Source: Limnothrix sp. CACIAM 69d
Lineage (GTDB): Bacteria > Cyanobacteriota > Cyanobacteriia > CACIAM-69d
DNA length: 64,000 nucleotides
Direction of reading: 5' to 3'
Assembly: GCA_001913845.2 (NCBI GenBank)
Contig: MKGP02000020.1
Location: 1-64,000 of the forward strand
The position numbers and the translations under genes were made by a program. Positions 37,601 through 46,233 of the stretch are shown here, piece after piece; the stretch's first letter is position 1, and each line of letters opens with the position of its first letter. The notes below the pieces were generated by a model. The model saw nothing but the letters and a program-made list of their open reading frames with translations, was not told the DNA's origin and ran no database searches.

Positions 37601-40369
37601 CGGCCGCTCGGATTTCAGCAGCCGATCCATATGTTTGGTCATTGCCTGAGCAATTTGTTGCGATCGGGAATGGAGCTGATCAAACCAGGGAGCCGCCACC
37701 AGCTTGTGATAAAACCGGCGAGCATCGGTTTCCAGCTCTTTTTCCGCCGAATTTAGCTGGGTCACCTGCTGGGCATGGATCCGCCGACTGGACAGGGGGC
37801 GAGAAATAAAGCCCACCTTGTACTTGGCCAACAGTCGCAACCAAAGATCCAAATCCACCAGTTGCTTCAGGGCCGGATCAAAACCACCCACGGCCAACAG
37901 GGCATCGGTACGCACCAAAACCGCGCTTGGTTCGCCAATTTTGTTAATTTGCCCCACCTTTTCCACGGGATCCACCGGATCCTGAAACAGCTTTTTCAGC
38001 TTGTCCAGCTTGGTTGGATCCGTGGGAGCCAGCAGCAGGCGCGGATCTCGCAATAGCTCCACCCCCGGTTGTACCGCCTGCAAGTGCGACCAACCATGGT
38101 GCAAATTTTCACTGCCGGCCGCCAACCGCTGGGAAGCGGGATCCTGGGCCGCCGATGGATCCAGCAACAAACGCCGGGGAGCAAACACCAGGGCAATCTC
38201 CGGATCGCTTTCCGCCAGGGCCACCATGGCCTTCAGACAGTCGCGATCGAGCAAATCATCCTGGTGCAAAAACTTCAGATATTTGCCCCGTGCAAACTCC
38301 GCACAGTGGTTCCAGTTGGCCACCATGCCCGCTCGCGGCCCCGCCACCAGTTGGATCCGCTGGGGATCCTGGGCCGCTGCGGCTTGCAGTTGCTCGATCG
38401 TCCCATCGGTGGAACCATCGTCACTGACAAACACTTCCAGGTGGGGATAGCTCTGCTGGAGCGCACTGGCCAGGGCTTCATCGATGTAGCGCCGTCCGTT
38501 ATAGGTGGGAATGGCGATCGTGACGAGGGGCTGTTGGCTATGGATGGTTTGGGCCTGCAACCGTTCGTAGTCCCGGCGAAATCCTGGGCGATCGAGCAGA
38601 CCGGCCAGGGCGGGACTGTAGCAAAGGTCATAGCGCAACTGGAGATCCCACTTGGTTTCCAGAACCCGCAATGCTTCCTGGCGCTGGGTTTCCGGATCCG
38701 TGAGCTGATGTTGCCAAGCGAGGGGATGGTGCTGGCGCAGGCGCGATTCGGGCACAAAGATATGGCGATAACCGGCCGATCGCAACTTCAAACAGAAATC
38801 CAAATCCGCCGCAAAAATGCCCAACCGTGGATCCACACCGCCCACCCGCGCCCAGGTCGATCGGCGGCAACACATCCCCGTCCAGCGCAAGGCCGAAACA
38901 TTATTGGCCAGGTCTATGTGGGCTAAGTTGGCGTAGTTAGACACCTTGGTGTCCAAACCCTGATAAAGACAAAGCCCCTCGGGATTGAGGCCCAACGTCA
39001 GGCCCGCCTGTTCAATTTGTTGCTCTGGATCCAACACCATGGGGCCAGCCACGCCAATGCGCGATCGCTGAACCTGTTCCACCAGACGGGTTAACCAAGC
39101 GGTTCCCATCGGCTCCATGCCATCTTCCCAAAACACCAGATAATCGCCCCGGGCCTGTTGCGCTGCGTGATTGGCAGCAGCAGCCCAGTTGAAATCCTCA
39201 CAGGGTAAAACCCGCAGTCGATCGGTGCCTAACTGGGTTTGCCACCGTTGCAGCACCTGCAAGAGGCCCGGCTCCGGTTGGGTGGTTCCCAACACCGCCA
39301 GCAACTCATAGGGGCCATAGTCCGTGTGGCGAACAATTCCGTTCAGGCAGCGATCGAGATCGGCGGGGCCGTTGCCCACAAAGATCAAAATGGAAACCAA
39401 TTTGCGCTCAGCAATTTGGTAGCGCATTCGGTAGTGGCCTGGCCGTTTGACGATGGTTTCCACTTGCCCCGGTTCCCCGCGCCGCTCGATCGCCTCCCGC
39501 AAAGCCTTTTGCGCCGCCTCGTAGGCATAGGGCTTAGCTTCGGTGGATCCCGCTGCCGACCCGGAGTGAATCCGCCAGTGATAGAGCACTCGGGGAACGT
39601 GATAGACCCGATCGGTCTGCTCCGTAAATCGCAGGGCCAAGTCATAGTCTTGGCTGCCCTCAAACCCCGCCCGAAACCCACTCACCTGGGTCAGGATCGA
39701 TCGCCGGTAAACGGTCAAGTGGCAGATATACATCCGCGTCAAAAACGAGTCGGGACACCAGGCCGGCTTACAGGTGGGTTCCGACAAAATTCCCTTTTCG
39801 TCGATTTTGTCCTCGTCGGTGTAGATCATGTCCGCATCGGGATGCAATTGCAGCAGCGAGGCCACTTCAAACAGGGCATCCGGCGTAAGCAAATCGTCAT
39901 GATCCAGCAAGGCCACATATTCACCCGTCGCGATCTCTAGAGCGGAGTTGGAGGCGCGGGAAATATGGCCGTTTTCGGTGCGGAAGGCGACTTTAATTCG
40001 CGAATCGCGCCGTTGATATTGCTCAAGCAGCGGCCGCATGTGGGGGGCGGTGGAACAGTCGTCCGCGATGCACAATTCCCAGTCTGGATAGACCTGAGCC
40101 AGCACTGACTCGATCGCCTCAATCAGCAGTTGCTCCGGTGTGTTGTAGGTGGGCATCACAATGCTGATGGTCGGCCGGTAGCGGAATCCTTGCCGCGCCG
40201 TGGTGGCCATGCGATCGAGGTCGGCGGCGGTGGGCCGGTTCGCGATCGACCATTGGTGGTAGGTGCGCGGCGGGGAATTGTCGGCCATCGGAGTTGCGGA
40301 CTGGTTGAGGGTTTGGGGGGCGATCGAGTCGAGGATAACGGTTTTCTGGAGCGGTTCCAAGTTGGTCAC
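34685..40369 (-). CDS. Giant multi-domain glycosyltransferase: four GT2 modules and a C-terminal GT41 (SPINDLY-like) module
   Basis: An uninterrupted 1,894-residue protein. GT2 module 1 starts near residue 67 (VMPTYNTPE, LLDHDDLL near 160, TDEDKIDEKG near 183). Module 2 near 323 (LVSILIFVGNG) is diverged. Module 3 near 613 (IAIPTYNGRRYIDEAL, VSDDGSTDGT). Module 4 near 935 (VMLPVYNPDPQQL, LLHQDDGLLPGF). Then comes a helical stretch including one copy of the module of about 130 residues shared with two neighbouring genes (about 1288-1415), and from about 1515 to the end a GT41 domain (VGILKDHFTPQT, PLPTIADIRECLKLGDVYLDSFPFAGVNST). GT41 enzymes include O-GlcNAc transferases; GT2 modules are inverting sugar transferases, so the protein may build and attach several residues. 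The start is GTG 40369; ATG 40288 is an alternative. It ends the minus-strand locus. Confidence 0.88.
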   Translation of the reverse strand: MTNLEPLQKTVILDSIAPQTLNQSATPMADNSPPRTYHQWSIANRPTAADLDRMATTARQGFRYRPTISIVMPTYNTPEQLLIEAIESVLAQVYPDWELCIADDCSTAPHMRPLLEQYQRRDSRIKVAFRTENGHISRASNSALEIATGEYVALLDHDDLLTPDALFEVASLLQLHPDADMIYTDEDKIDEKGILSEPTCKPAWCPDSFLTRMYICHLTVYRRSILTQVSGFRAGFEGSQDYDLALRFTEQTDRVYHVPRVLYHWRIHSGSAAGSTEAKPYAYEAAQKALREAIERRGEPGQVETIVKRPGHYRMRYQIAERKLVSILIFVGNGPADLDRCLNGIVRHTDYGPYELLAVLGTTQPEPGLLQVLQRWQTQLGTDRLRVLPCEDFNWAAAANHAAQQARGDYLVFWEDGMEPMGTAWLTRLVEQVQRSRIGVAGPMVLDPEQQIEQAGLTLGLNPEGLCLYQGLDTKVSNYANLAHIDLANNVSALRWTGMCCRRSTWARVGGVDPRLGIFAADLDFCLKLRSAGYRHIFVPESRLRQHHPLAWQHQLTDPETQRQEALRVLETKWDLQLRYDLCYSPALAGLLDRPGFRRDYERLQAQTIHSQQPLVTIAIPTYNGRRYIDEALASALQQSYPHLEVFVSDDGSTDGTIEQLQAAAAQDPQRIQLVAGPRAGMVANWNHCAEFARGKYLKFLHQDDLLDRDCLKAMVALAESDPEIALVFAPRRLLLDPSAAQDPASQRLAAGSENLHHGWSHLQAVQPGVELLRDPRLLLAPTDPTKLDKLKKLFQDPVDPVEKVGQINKIGEPSAVLVRTDALLAVGGFDPALKQLVDLDLWLRLLAKYKVGFISRPLSSRRIHAQQVTQLNSAEKELETDARRFYHKLVAAPWFDQLHSRSQQIAQAMTKHMDRLLKSERPRLAPVPAGTERPLWSVMLPVYNPDPQQLALALQSVLDQALPADRMQIEVLDDASDRVDVRAIVQRVASDRVLYTRQPNNRGLLGNWQDCLSRSSGQWVLLLHQDDGLLPGFVERMTRAIEQAGDRVGMVLCRHHHIDQQGRIIWTSELERETAGPVSDWVDRIAQCQRVQFSAIVVRRAAYEELGGFDPAAASAADWEMWQRLASRWGLWFEPEPLAVFRRHDGSTTSKLTRTGANIADTRRAIDLARAYLPADRRDRLARRALQYYAQYAIGVAQDSLKRADWETAIAQLREALRCEDSIETRSAVINCLLQMDPEAPDSPAPADPAPIAPLATTTTTATTEETQALVREITPLASMVVLFVPLVNEVKQAVAAYRQHSTDPKVIERLRNARRQLAEQWLRIPFDRLDEAYLARLGQASKALVETDLRYEPWTADERSFIEPLISSLKGGIKTLSQLRNFIILMTYCRAYQLPLEYGAIYLPQWFLEAYALYMQEAPLYFQEVGDADRFAQHITRWTNQVYRTNETRPEDEVSQKLARWLAYRGTFTPLYFTADSPTDIYRKRAFLIAKTLKDQGEMVDYRFGPRDPQRQKLRVGILKDHFTPQTETFTTLPAFEYLDRSRFEIILYSVFATGHPLEQYCASRADQFVHLQGSLAQQAARMRADDLDLLLIGTNVTMVTNPITVLAVQRLARVQVMSTSAPVTTGMTHVDAYISGSLTEATDAQTRYTEKLLALEGPAHAFNYDVLPQTATIQPSRASWGATDQTTVYMSGANFNKIVPELRSVWVKLLAQVADSVLVLYPFNPNWGQNYPAQPFIDRFRSDLAAVGVDPQRLVILNPLPTIADIRECLKLGDVYLDSFPFAGVNSTIDPLLVGMPPVVVEGVAFRSRMASALLQSLRIPELIAADEVDYLQLAVRLAKNRDLRQSLSDRIRRAMAANPAFFDSRRYSALMGLAFEQLFAAWQRGELGAR

Positions 40370-40440
40370 GGTTGATCGTGCGGATCAGCGCAGATCGGTA
40401 CAAGGATCAGTACTAATCAGCGTTGACCAGCTTTGATCGC

Positions 40441-42189
40441 TCAGGTCAATGCGCCCAAACGATCGAGCAGTTGCACCAAGTCCGCCACCTCTACCCAAAT
40501 ATCTTCATGATTGGCAACGGCCCGGGATTGTTCGATCGACAAACCCAGCCCCTCCGGGTCTGCCCCCAGCAAATAGCCGTAATGCAGGTGCATGTAATGG
40601 CTAATCACCCAAAACAAACCCGGGACGGATTTGGGCGAAAATAACTCAATCACGCAAGTTTCGGGCGCACAGAACACCAGGTTAACCAACCCAGCACCGT
40701 GGGGCGCAACAATCACCTTAGCCCGCTGAAACAGCGCGATTTGCTCGGCCAAGGACAGGCGACTCAGGATAACGGTTTGAAACCCGAGGGGTTCTAGGAT
40801 CGCCAACAGGGCTTCTTCATTGGCCACGCGGCGATAGTTGGCATCTTGGCGGCTGATGTAGAGTCGATCGCCCCCCAAATCCGGGGCCGCTCCCTCACTC
40901 AGCCCGGCGAATTGATCGCGCAAAAATTGACAGCCCCAACGGGGTGGTTTCCAGTTGCCGTAGCGACAGGCGATCGAGGGAACCACCAGGCGATCGGCCG
41001 TGAGGTGGGGTTGCCAGGCACTTTCGATCGTTTTGTCAGCGGGAATGCCCAGCCAATCCAGGGTTTCCCGCTGGAAGGGAGCCAGCGATCGGCTAAACAC
41101 CACAAACCAGTCAATTTCCGTCAGCCCCTTGGCACTGCGCCGCAACAGCTCAAATCGCGGCAGGAAATCAATCATCCAATGAAAATAATTGGTTCCCCCC
41201 GCGATCGGCAAAAACGCCACGGTTCCCGGCAGGGATTCACAAGGGGGCAAGGTTTGAGAGGCCGCCACCAGGGCCGCGCTGTGGCCCGACAGATCATCCA
41301 ACAGTCGCCCATCGGGGCCCATCACCACCGTATTAGACCAGTCACTCCAGGCCCGACCACCGGTCACCCAGGCCAGGTAGGGATTGAGGTCATCGGCTCG
41401 ATCGTCGTGCCAGATGGGGTGGTCGTTGGGGCCAATCGTTGGGGGGGGTGGCAGAATCAGTCCCTTGGCCTGGGTTTCGAGGGTGATTAATTCCAGGCAC
41501 ACCGCCGGATGGGCAGCGGCAATGATTTCGCAAAAGGGCCTGTGAGGTGAAAAATCGCGCACCACCGTGGCGGGGATGGCGCGATTAAAACAATCTGTGG
41601 CTTCCCGAGGGCGATCGATCGCCTGCAAGAGATGACCCAACAATCCGTAAAACGGCCACAGGCGAGGGTCTGCCTGCAACAGGGTCAGGGTGTGGGTGAG
41701 GATCGATCGCGCACGATCCAGGGCCAACCAGCGATCGGCTAGCTCGCGGATCACCGTTTCATCCATAGCCAAGGGATGGCTCAGGTACAGGGCCTTCAAC
41801 CGCTCGATTACCCAGCCATCTTGTTCCAGCCCGATCGCCGATCGGATCCAAGCCAAGTGCAAATCTGGACGGTGGGGCGCAAGGTCGATCGCCCGATCAT
41901 AGGCAGCGATTGCCGCTTCCCCCTGATGCAGATCGCCGTAGAGCTTTGCCAGCCGCGCCCACAGATCGCCATCATTCGGGTCAAGGGCGATCGCCCGCTC
42001 CCAAGCCGCGATCGCTGCCATCGGTTGTTCCCGAGCCACCAGCACCAACCCCAGCGCCCGGTAACCGTCCGGCCGCTCCGGTTCTTCCGCAATCCACCGC
42101 CGACAGGCCGCGATCGCCGTCGTCCAATCTCCCCGTTCAAAGGCCGCTTGCGCCTGCTGTTCAATTTCGCCTAGGGTCTGTTGACTCAC
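40441..42189 (-). CDS. TPR-GT61 (DUF563) glycosyltransferase, first copy
   Basis: A 582-residue protein. Residues 1-140 hold three or four tetratricopeptide repeats (RGDWTTAIAACRRWIAEEPERPDGYRALGLV, then WERAIALDPNDGDLWARLAKLYGD). Residues about 280-540 are a GT61/DUF563 domain with GGTNYFHWMIDFLPR near 325, LYISRQDANYRRVANEEAL near 452 and VAPHGAGLVNLVFC near 500. GT61 members transfer xylose, GlcNAc or arabinose in eukaryotes; bacterial acceptors are mostly unknown. GTG 42189 has a clear ribosome binding site (GGGAG, 6 bases). It lies 28 bases after the methyltransferase gene, so it is in the same transcript. A paralogue is at 57500-59392. Confidence 0.87.
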   Translation of the reverse strand: MSQQTLGEIEQQAQAAFERGDWTTAIAACRRWIAEEPERPDGYRALGLVLVAREQPMAAIAAWERAIALDPNDGDLWARLAKLYGDLHQGEAAIAAYDRAIDLAPHRPDLHLAWIRSAIGLEQDGWVIERLKALYLSHPLAMDETVIRELADRWLALDRARSILTHTLTLLQADPRLWPFYGLLGHLLQAIDRPREATDCFNRAIPATVVRDFSPHRPFCEIIAAAHPAVCLELITLETQAKGLILPPPPTIGPNDHPIWHDDRADDLNPYLAWVTGGRAWSDWSNTVVMGPDGRLLDDLSGHSAALVAASQTLPPCESLPGTVAFLPIAGGTNYFHWMIDFLPRFELLRRSAKGLTEIDWFVVFSRSLAPFQRETLDWLGIPADKTIESAWQPHLTADRLVVPSIACRYGNWKPPRWGCQFLRDQFAGLSEGAAPDLGGDRLYISRQDANYRRVANEEALLAILEPLGFQTVILSRLSLAEQIALFQRAKVIVAPHGAGLVNLVFCAPETCVIELFSPKSVPGLFWVISHYMHLHYGYLLGADPEGLGLSIEQSRAVANHEDIWVEVADLVQLLDRLGALT

Positions 42190-42217
42190 GCCCGCTCCCC
42201 AATTTCGAGGTAGATCC

Positions 42218-43372
42218 TCAACGCCGCTGCCATGCTTCCAAAGCGGCGGTTACCACCGGAGCCAGCCAGTCAGGTAACTGAGGATAGATTCGCTCCCACA
42301 CTGAGCGATCGACCGCTGGAATTGGATAGGCGATGGCCACCAATGCCGTCCGGATGGCCGATTCGGGTTCCGGCAGACCACTGCAATATTCCACAAAATC
42401 TTGTAAAAATTCCCAATCCGAAGGCAGAATTGGCCGCTGGGAAAAATGACTAGCAATCAGCCGCTGATAGAGTTGGCCTTTCCGGGTATGCCAGGCCGTT
42501 TCCAACTCCGCTGCTGGAGTCTCGTACCACTGCTGGGAATATTGAGCACGGGCATTACTGAGTTCTGCCAAAGCTCCCCGATGTTCGGGCGATCGATCGT
42601 AGAGATCCAAGCAGCTATCCACCCAGTTCAACCAAAACTCATCCCATTCTGGCAATCCCGGTTCTCCCAATTTGCGCGGCGGGAATGAAGGGGCGATCGC
42701 CCCGGCAGCCGTCCGTTTGCGGAGGAACCCATTCAGACACCAGGTCACATTCCGCTCATAGAAGTCGCAGAAGTGGGTGTCAATGTCGTATTCATCCCCA
42801 CAAACTATCAGGAATTCTTCCAGGGCTTGCAACGGTTTCCCGGCACTAAGGCTGTCTTCCACAATCACATAATCGCCCCGATCGAGCCAGCCATGGAAAA
42901 ACTCCAACACCGCAATGGTCGTTCCGTAGGAGTGATCCGCATCCTCAATCACCAACCAAGGACGCGGTAGGCTGGCCAACCAGTCCGGCGAAAGGGTTTG
43001 CCCCAAGTCTCGGCCATCCCCTGCCAAAAAGGTCACCCTTGGATGGCTCACATCGGTCACCGGGTTGATATCGATCGAGTAGATATGCCCATCAATTCCA
43101 AAATTATTCAGGTGATCTCCCAACCAGAGGGCACTTCCCCCGGCAAAGGAACCAATTTCAAAAATAGTGCGCGGCTTCAGTTCCCAGAGCAGCAGAGAAT
43201 AGAGCGCCCAGTCAAAGGGATTTTTGATTGTCTGAATGCCCCGATAGCTGTAGTTGCGAGCGGCCATCTCGATCGCCACAGCGTCGCTACCGGTCAGAAA
43301 GGACGTTTGGATGGGGCGCACTGAATCCCAGGGGCGATCGCGCCAGTGACAAAACCGGCTCGCAGCATTCAT
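42218..43372 (-). CDS. CmcI-like SAM-dependent methyltransferase with a C-terminal shared helical module
   Basis: A 384-residue protein. Residues about 40-235 belong to the CmcI/cephalosporin hydroxylase-like methyltransferase family, which also contains rhamnosyl O-methyltransferases: TIFEIGSFAGGSALWLGDHL near 69, YSIDINPVTD near 97, LVIEDADHSYGTT near 140, and DYVIVEDSL near 167. The residues after about 250 are an all-helical module (LAELSNARAQYSQQWYETP, then YQRLIASHFSQRPILPSDWE, ending LPDWLAPVVTAALE) that aligns with modules in the adjacent GT4 and giant GT proteins. Function is probably methylation of a sugar in the locus product. ATG 43372 is the only sensible start. There is a 122-base gap to the preceding GT4 gene. 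Confidence 0.83.
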   Translation of the reverse strand: MNAASRFCHWRDRPWDSVRPIQTSFLTGSDAVAIEMAARNYSYRGIQTIKNPFDWALYSLLLWELKPRTIFEIGSFAGGSALWLGDHLNNFGIDGHIYSIDINPVTDVSHPRVTFLAGDGRDLGQTLSPDWLASLPRPWLVIEDADHSYGTTIAVLEFFHGWLDRGDYVIVEDSLSAGKPLQALEEFLIVCGDEYDIDTHFCDFYERNVTWCLNGFLRKRTAAGAIAPSFPPRKLGEPGLPEWDEFWLNWVDSCLDLYDRSPEHRGALAELSNARAQYSQQWYETPAAELETAWHTRKGQLYQRLIASHFSQRPILPSDWEFLQDFVEYCSGLPEPESAIRTALVAIAYPIPAVDRSVWERIYPQLPDWLAPVVTAALEAWQRR

Positions 43373-43494
43373 TAGTCCAGAACTTGGGTCTGAGGCTGAC
43401 GGTGTAGCAAGCTCTGCCCGATCGCTGGCCCCCGATTCGGAGCCAGCGACCTCCGTTGACTCAGGTAATTGAGAGCTACTAACCTCAGTGTTCC

Positions 43495-46167
43495 CTAGGA
43501 AGTCATTTTTTTTTGAGCCTCTGACTCAAACACCGCCGCATACAGCGGGAACAGCCAACCGGGCAAACGGGTTGCCGCGTCCTTCACCTGCATTTGTCCC
43601 GGCGCGTAGTACATCATTGCGCCCAAGAACGCATTCAAACCACCGGGCTGATCGAAGCCGCGTGCCGCCGTCTCCGCCAGCTTCACCAACAGTTCCCGCT
43701 CCCCATCCGTCAACGGCTCCCGTTGGAATCCTGATTTCAGATACATGCCATAACGGCGGCCCAGTTCACTATTGAACACAGCCTCCAATTGAGGCGTGGG
43801 AACCGTCAACCAAAACTCCGCCACCCGTTGACGCAATTGGCGCAATTCCGCCACCGTTTCCCCATCTTCCGGGTCAATTTCGTAGAGATTGGAGCAACCC
43901 AAGAAGCGGTTAAGAAACACCATGTCCTCGGCCAAATTGGGAGGCTGGCTCACGGAGGGTGGAGCAGCAGCAGCCGGGGCGGCCATGGAGACGGTTGGTT
44001 GCGGTGACGGTGCTACGGGAGCAGATGTCGCTTGGCCCGCTTCAAAGATTCGCTGATAGTCCGGTAGCAACCAAGCCGGTAAGCGATTGGCTGCATCCCG
44101 TACCTGCATTTTGCCCGGCGGCAGATACATCATGATGGCCAACAGCGCATTCAGCCCCGGGTAGCGATCGATTCCCTGACTGATTAGTCCCGTCAACTCC
44201 TGAACAACGGACTCCTCTTCCGGGCGCAAAGGATAGTTTTGATAGCCACTGTCAAGCAGGGCCAAGTAGCGGCGACCAAATTCACTCTTGTAGAGAGATT
44301 CCAGTTGCTCAAGGGGCGTTTGGGCCCAAATTTGCCCCACCTGTTGACGAATTAGTCGCAACTCTTCCGCGATCGAGGTTTCTTCGGGGTCGATGTAGTA
44401 GAGATTGGCACAACCTAACAACCGATTCAGGAAGGTCATGTCCTGATGAAGTGGCACGGTTGCAGAGGTTGGCGGGGCAGTTGGTGCCAGGGTTGCAACT
44501 GACTGGGGTGGGGCGATCGGCTGTGGAGCATGGGCAGCTCCCGAAGACCCGTGAGGCTCAAAGACCGATCGATAATCCGACAGCAGCCAAGCCGGAAGCT
44601 TTGCTGGGGCCTGGTCAACCTTCATCTTGCCAGCGGGGAGATACAGCATCACTCCCAAAAATGCCTGCAATCCAACCGGATGCTGGACGGTATGCTGACT
44701 CACTTGATTAGTGAGAAATTGGAGGTAATTGGCTTCTTCATCCGTGAGGGGTTGGGATTGGAAGCCGCTGTGCAGCAAGGCGCGATAGGCCTGGCCCACG
44801 GAGCCTTGATACAGGGCTGGGAGTTGTTCCGCTGGAGCAGCCTTCCAAAACTCAGCAGATTGGCGGCGCAGCTCCCGTAGGAGGTTAATCGTGCTTTGAT
44901 CGTTGGGGTCGAGGCCATAGACCCGTACAACGTTCGTGAGGCGATCGCACAGCCACTGGGTGTAGGGATCGGTGGCAGGGGAGGTGGGAATAGAAAGGGC
45001 CATAGGGCTGCTGAGTTCGGCTTTTCGGCGCAATAGCTCCTCGAATTTTAGTTCGAGTTGGTCAATCGATCGCTCAATGTCAAATTTGGCAAAGGCTGCT
45101 GCTTGTCCCGTGGCGGCCAAGCGTGCCCAACGTTCCGGATCCTGCGGCAAACTGATCAGAGCTTGGGCCAGGGAGATCGCATCACCGGCCGGGAATAACA
45201 AACCGCTCACGCCGGATTCAATCACCTCCGCAGCCCCGCCCACGCCTGTGCTTAAGACCGTTAGCCCAGCCGCCATCGCTTCAACCTGCACAATTCCAAA
45301 GGCTTCCGGCTGAATCGAAGGGAACACAAAGACATTGTGCTGAGCAAAACAGTCGGCCAGTTGCGATCGATCCAAATGACCAACCAATCGCACTCGATGG
45401 GCTAACCCTGTTTGTTGCAGGTACTGTTGCAGGGCCGCTAGATAATCCGCGTGGATAGCGTTACCCGCGATCGTGCATTCAAAGTCCACTTGCTGCTGTT
45501 GAAGCACCGTCAGGGCCTCTAGCAGGGTGTGGGGCCCCTTGGTTTGAATCACCAACCCGGCATACAAAATTCGCAGCTTGTCCCGCTGGGGCAACGTGGG
45601 CCGGCTGAATTGCCGCACCAGAGCGCCGGGATAAATCGTTGATGTTTCCAGTTGCGTCAACCCTGAATCTCGCACCGCCTGAGCCACGGCCTCGCTAGCG
45701 GTGGCCAAGTGATAGAGCGAGTGCTGGGGAGCAAGGGTTGGTGGATAGGGAACCTGGGCAAACCCCAGGTGATGAATTGTTGGAATTTGTTGTTCCAGCA
45801 AAGGCCCAAAGACCGCCGGGCCGAGGAACGAGATATTACCAACCAGGCAAAGATCGGGCTGAACTTGTGTCAAAACCTCGCGCAGGATGCGATCGTTATG
45901 GGCCAAGATTGCGTTGATCTGGTTAGGATCTTGCAATTCTTGGGTTTGACCTTCATAAGTTCCCCACAGTTGCAAGCGGCGATCAATGCCATCCTCTTGA
46001 TTTAGCGTGCAACCCAGGTAAGGCGCATCGCTGGTTAAAACCTGTATTTGGTGACCACGAGCTTGCAACCCAGCAGCAAAATCCGCGAGCGATCGACCAT
46101 ACCCCCCCAGCTCCTGCGGCGGATAGAGATTGGTAAGGATCAGAATTTTCTTAAAGCATCGTACCAT
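43495..46167 (-). CDS. GT4 glycosyltransferase with three C-terminal helical modules
   Basis: An 890-residue protein. Residues 1-385 are a retaining GT-B enzyme: NLYPPQELGGYGRSLADFAAGL near 13, ILYAGLVIQTKGPHTLLEAL near 200, and the donor-site FPSIQPEAFGIVQVEAMAAGL with E-x7-E near 283-303. The rest is three tandem copies of a module of about 130 residues, at about 402-535, 577-708 and 749-881, separated by Pro/Ala/Ser/Thr-rich linkers. Each copy reads roughly LRxxRQxxxxxWxxxPxxQLxxLYxxxxGxxY, then SGFQxxPLTxxE, then LNAxLGxMMYxPxGKMxVxDAxxRLPxWLLxDYxxxFE. ATG 46167 is chosen over TTG 46173. It is the first HIP1-containing gene downstream of the AT-rich block. Its substrate is unknown. Confidence 0.86.
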   Translation of the reverse strand: MVRCFKKILILTNLYPPQELGGYGRSLADFAAGLQARGHQIQVLTSDAPYLGCTLNQEDGIDRRLQLWGTYEGQTQELQDPNQINAILAHNDRILREVLTQVQPDLCLVGNISFLGPAVFGPLLEQQIPTIHHLGFAQVPYPPTLAPQHSLYHLATASEAVAQAVRDSGLTQLETSTIYPGALVRQFSRPTLPQRDKLRILYAGLVIQTKGPHTLLEALTVLQQQQVDFECTIAGNAIHADYLAALQQYLQQTGLAHRVRLVGHLDRSQLADCFAQHNVFVFPSIQPEAFGIVQVEAMAAGLTVLSTGVGGAAEVIESGVSGLLFPAGDAISLAQALISLPQDPERWARLAATGQAAAFAKFDIERSIDQLELKFEELLRRKAELSSPMALSIPTSPATDPYTQWLCDRLTNVVRVYGLDPNDQSTINLLRELRRQSAEFWKAAPAEQLPALYQGSVGQAYRALLHSGFQSQPLTDEEANYLQFLTNQVSQHTVQHPVGLQAFLGVMLYLPAGKMKVDQAPAKLPAWLLSDYRSVFEPHGSSGAAHAPQPIAPPQSVATLAPTAPPTSATVPLHQDMTFLNRLLGCANLYYIDPEETSIAEELRLIRQQVGQIWAQTPLEQLESLYKSEFGRRYLALLDSGYQNYPLRPEEESVVQELTGLISQGIDRYPGLNALLAIMMYLPPGKMQVRDAANRLPAWLLPDYQRIFEAGQATSAPVAPSPQPTVSMAAPAAAAPPSVSQPPNLAEDMVFLNRFLGCSNLYEIDPEDGETVAELRQLRQRVAEFWLTVPTPQLEAVFNSELGRRYGMYLKSGFQREPLTDGERELLVKLAETAARGFDQPGGLNAFLGAMMYYAPGQMQVKDAATRLPGWLFPLYAAVFESEAQKKMTS

Positions 46168-46233
46168 TGTCAAGATTTCATATTTGTGAAGACCCTGCTA
46201 GTCCCGTGAATAGCCATAGCAGAGATACCCTCA

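Noticed and set aside
40846-41490. Plus-strand frame of 214 codons antisense to the first TPR-GT61 gene
   Set aside because: Mirror frame; composition and lack of ribosome binding site argue against coding.
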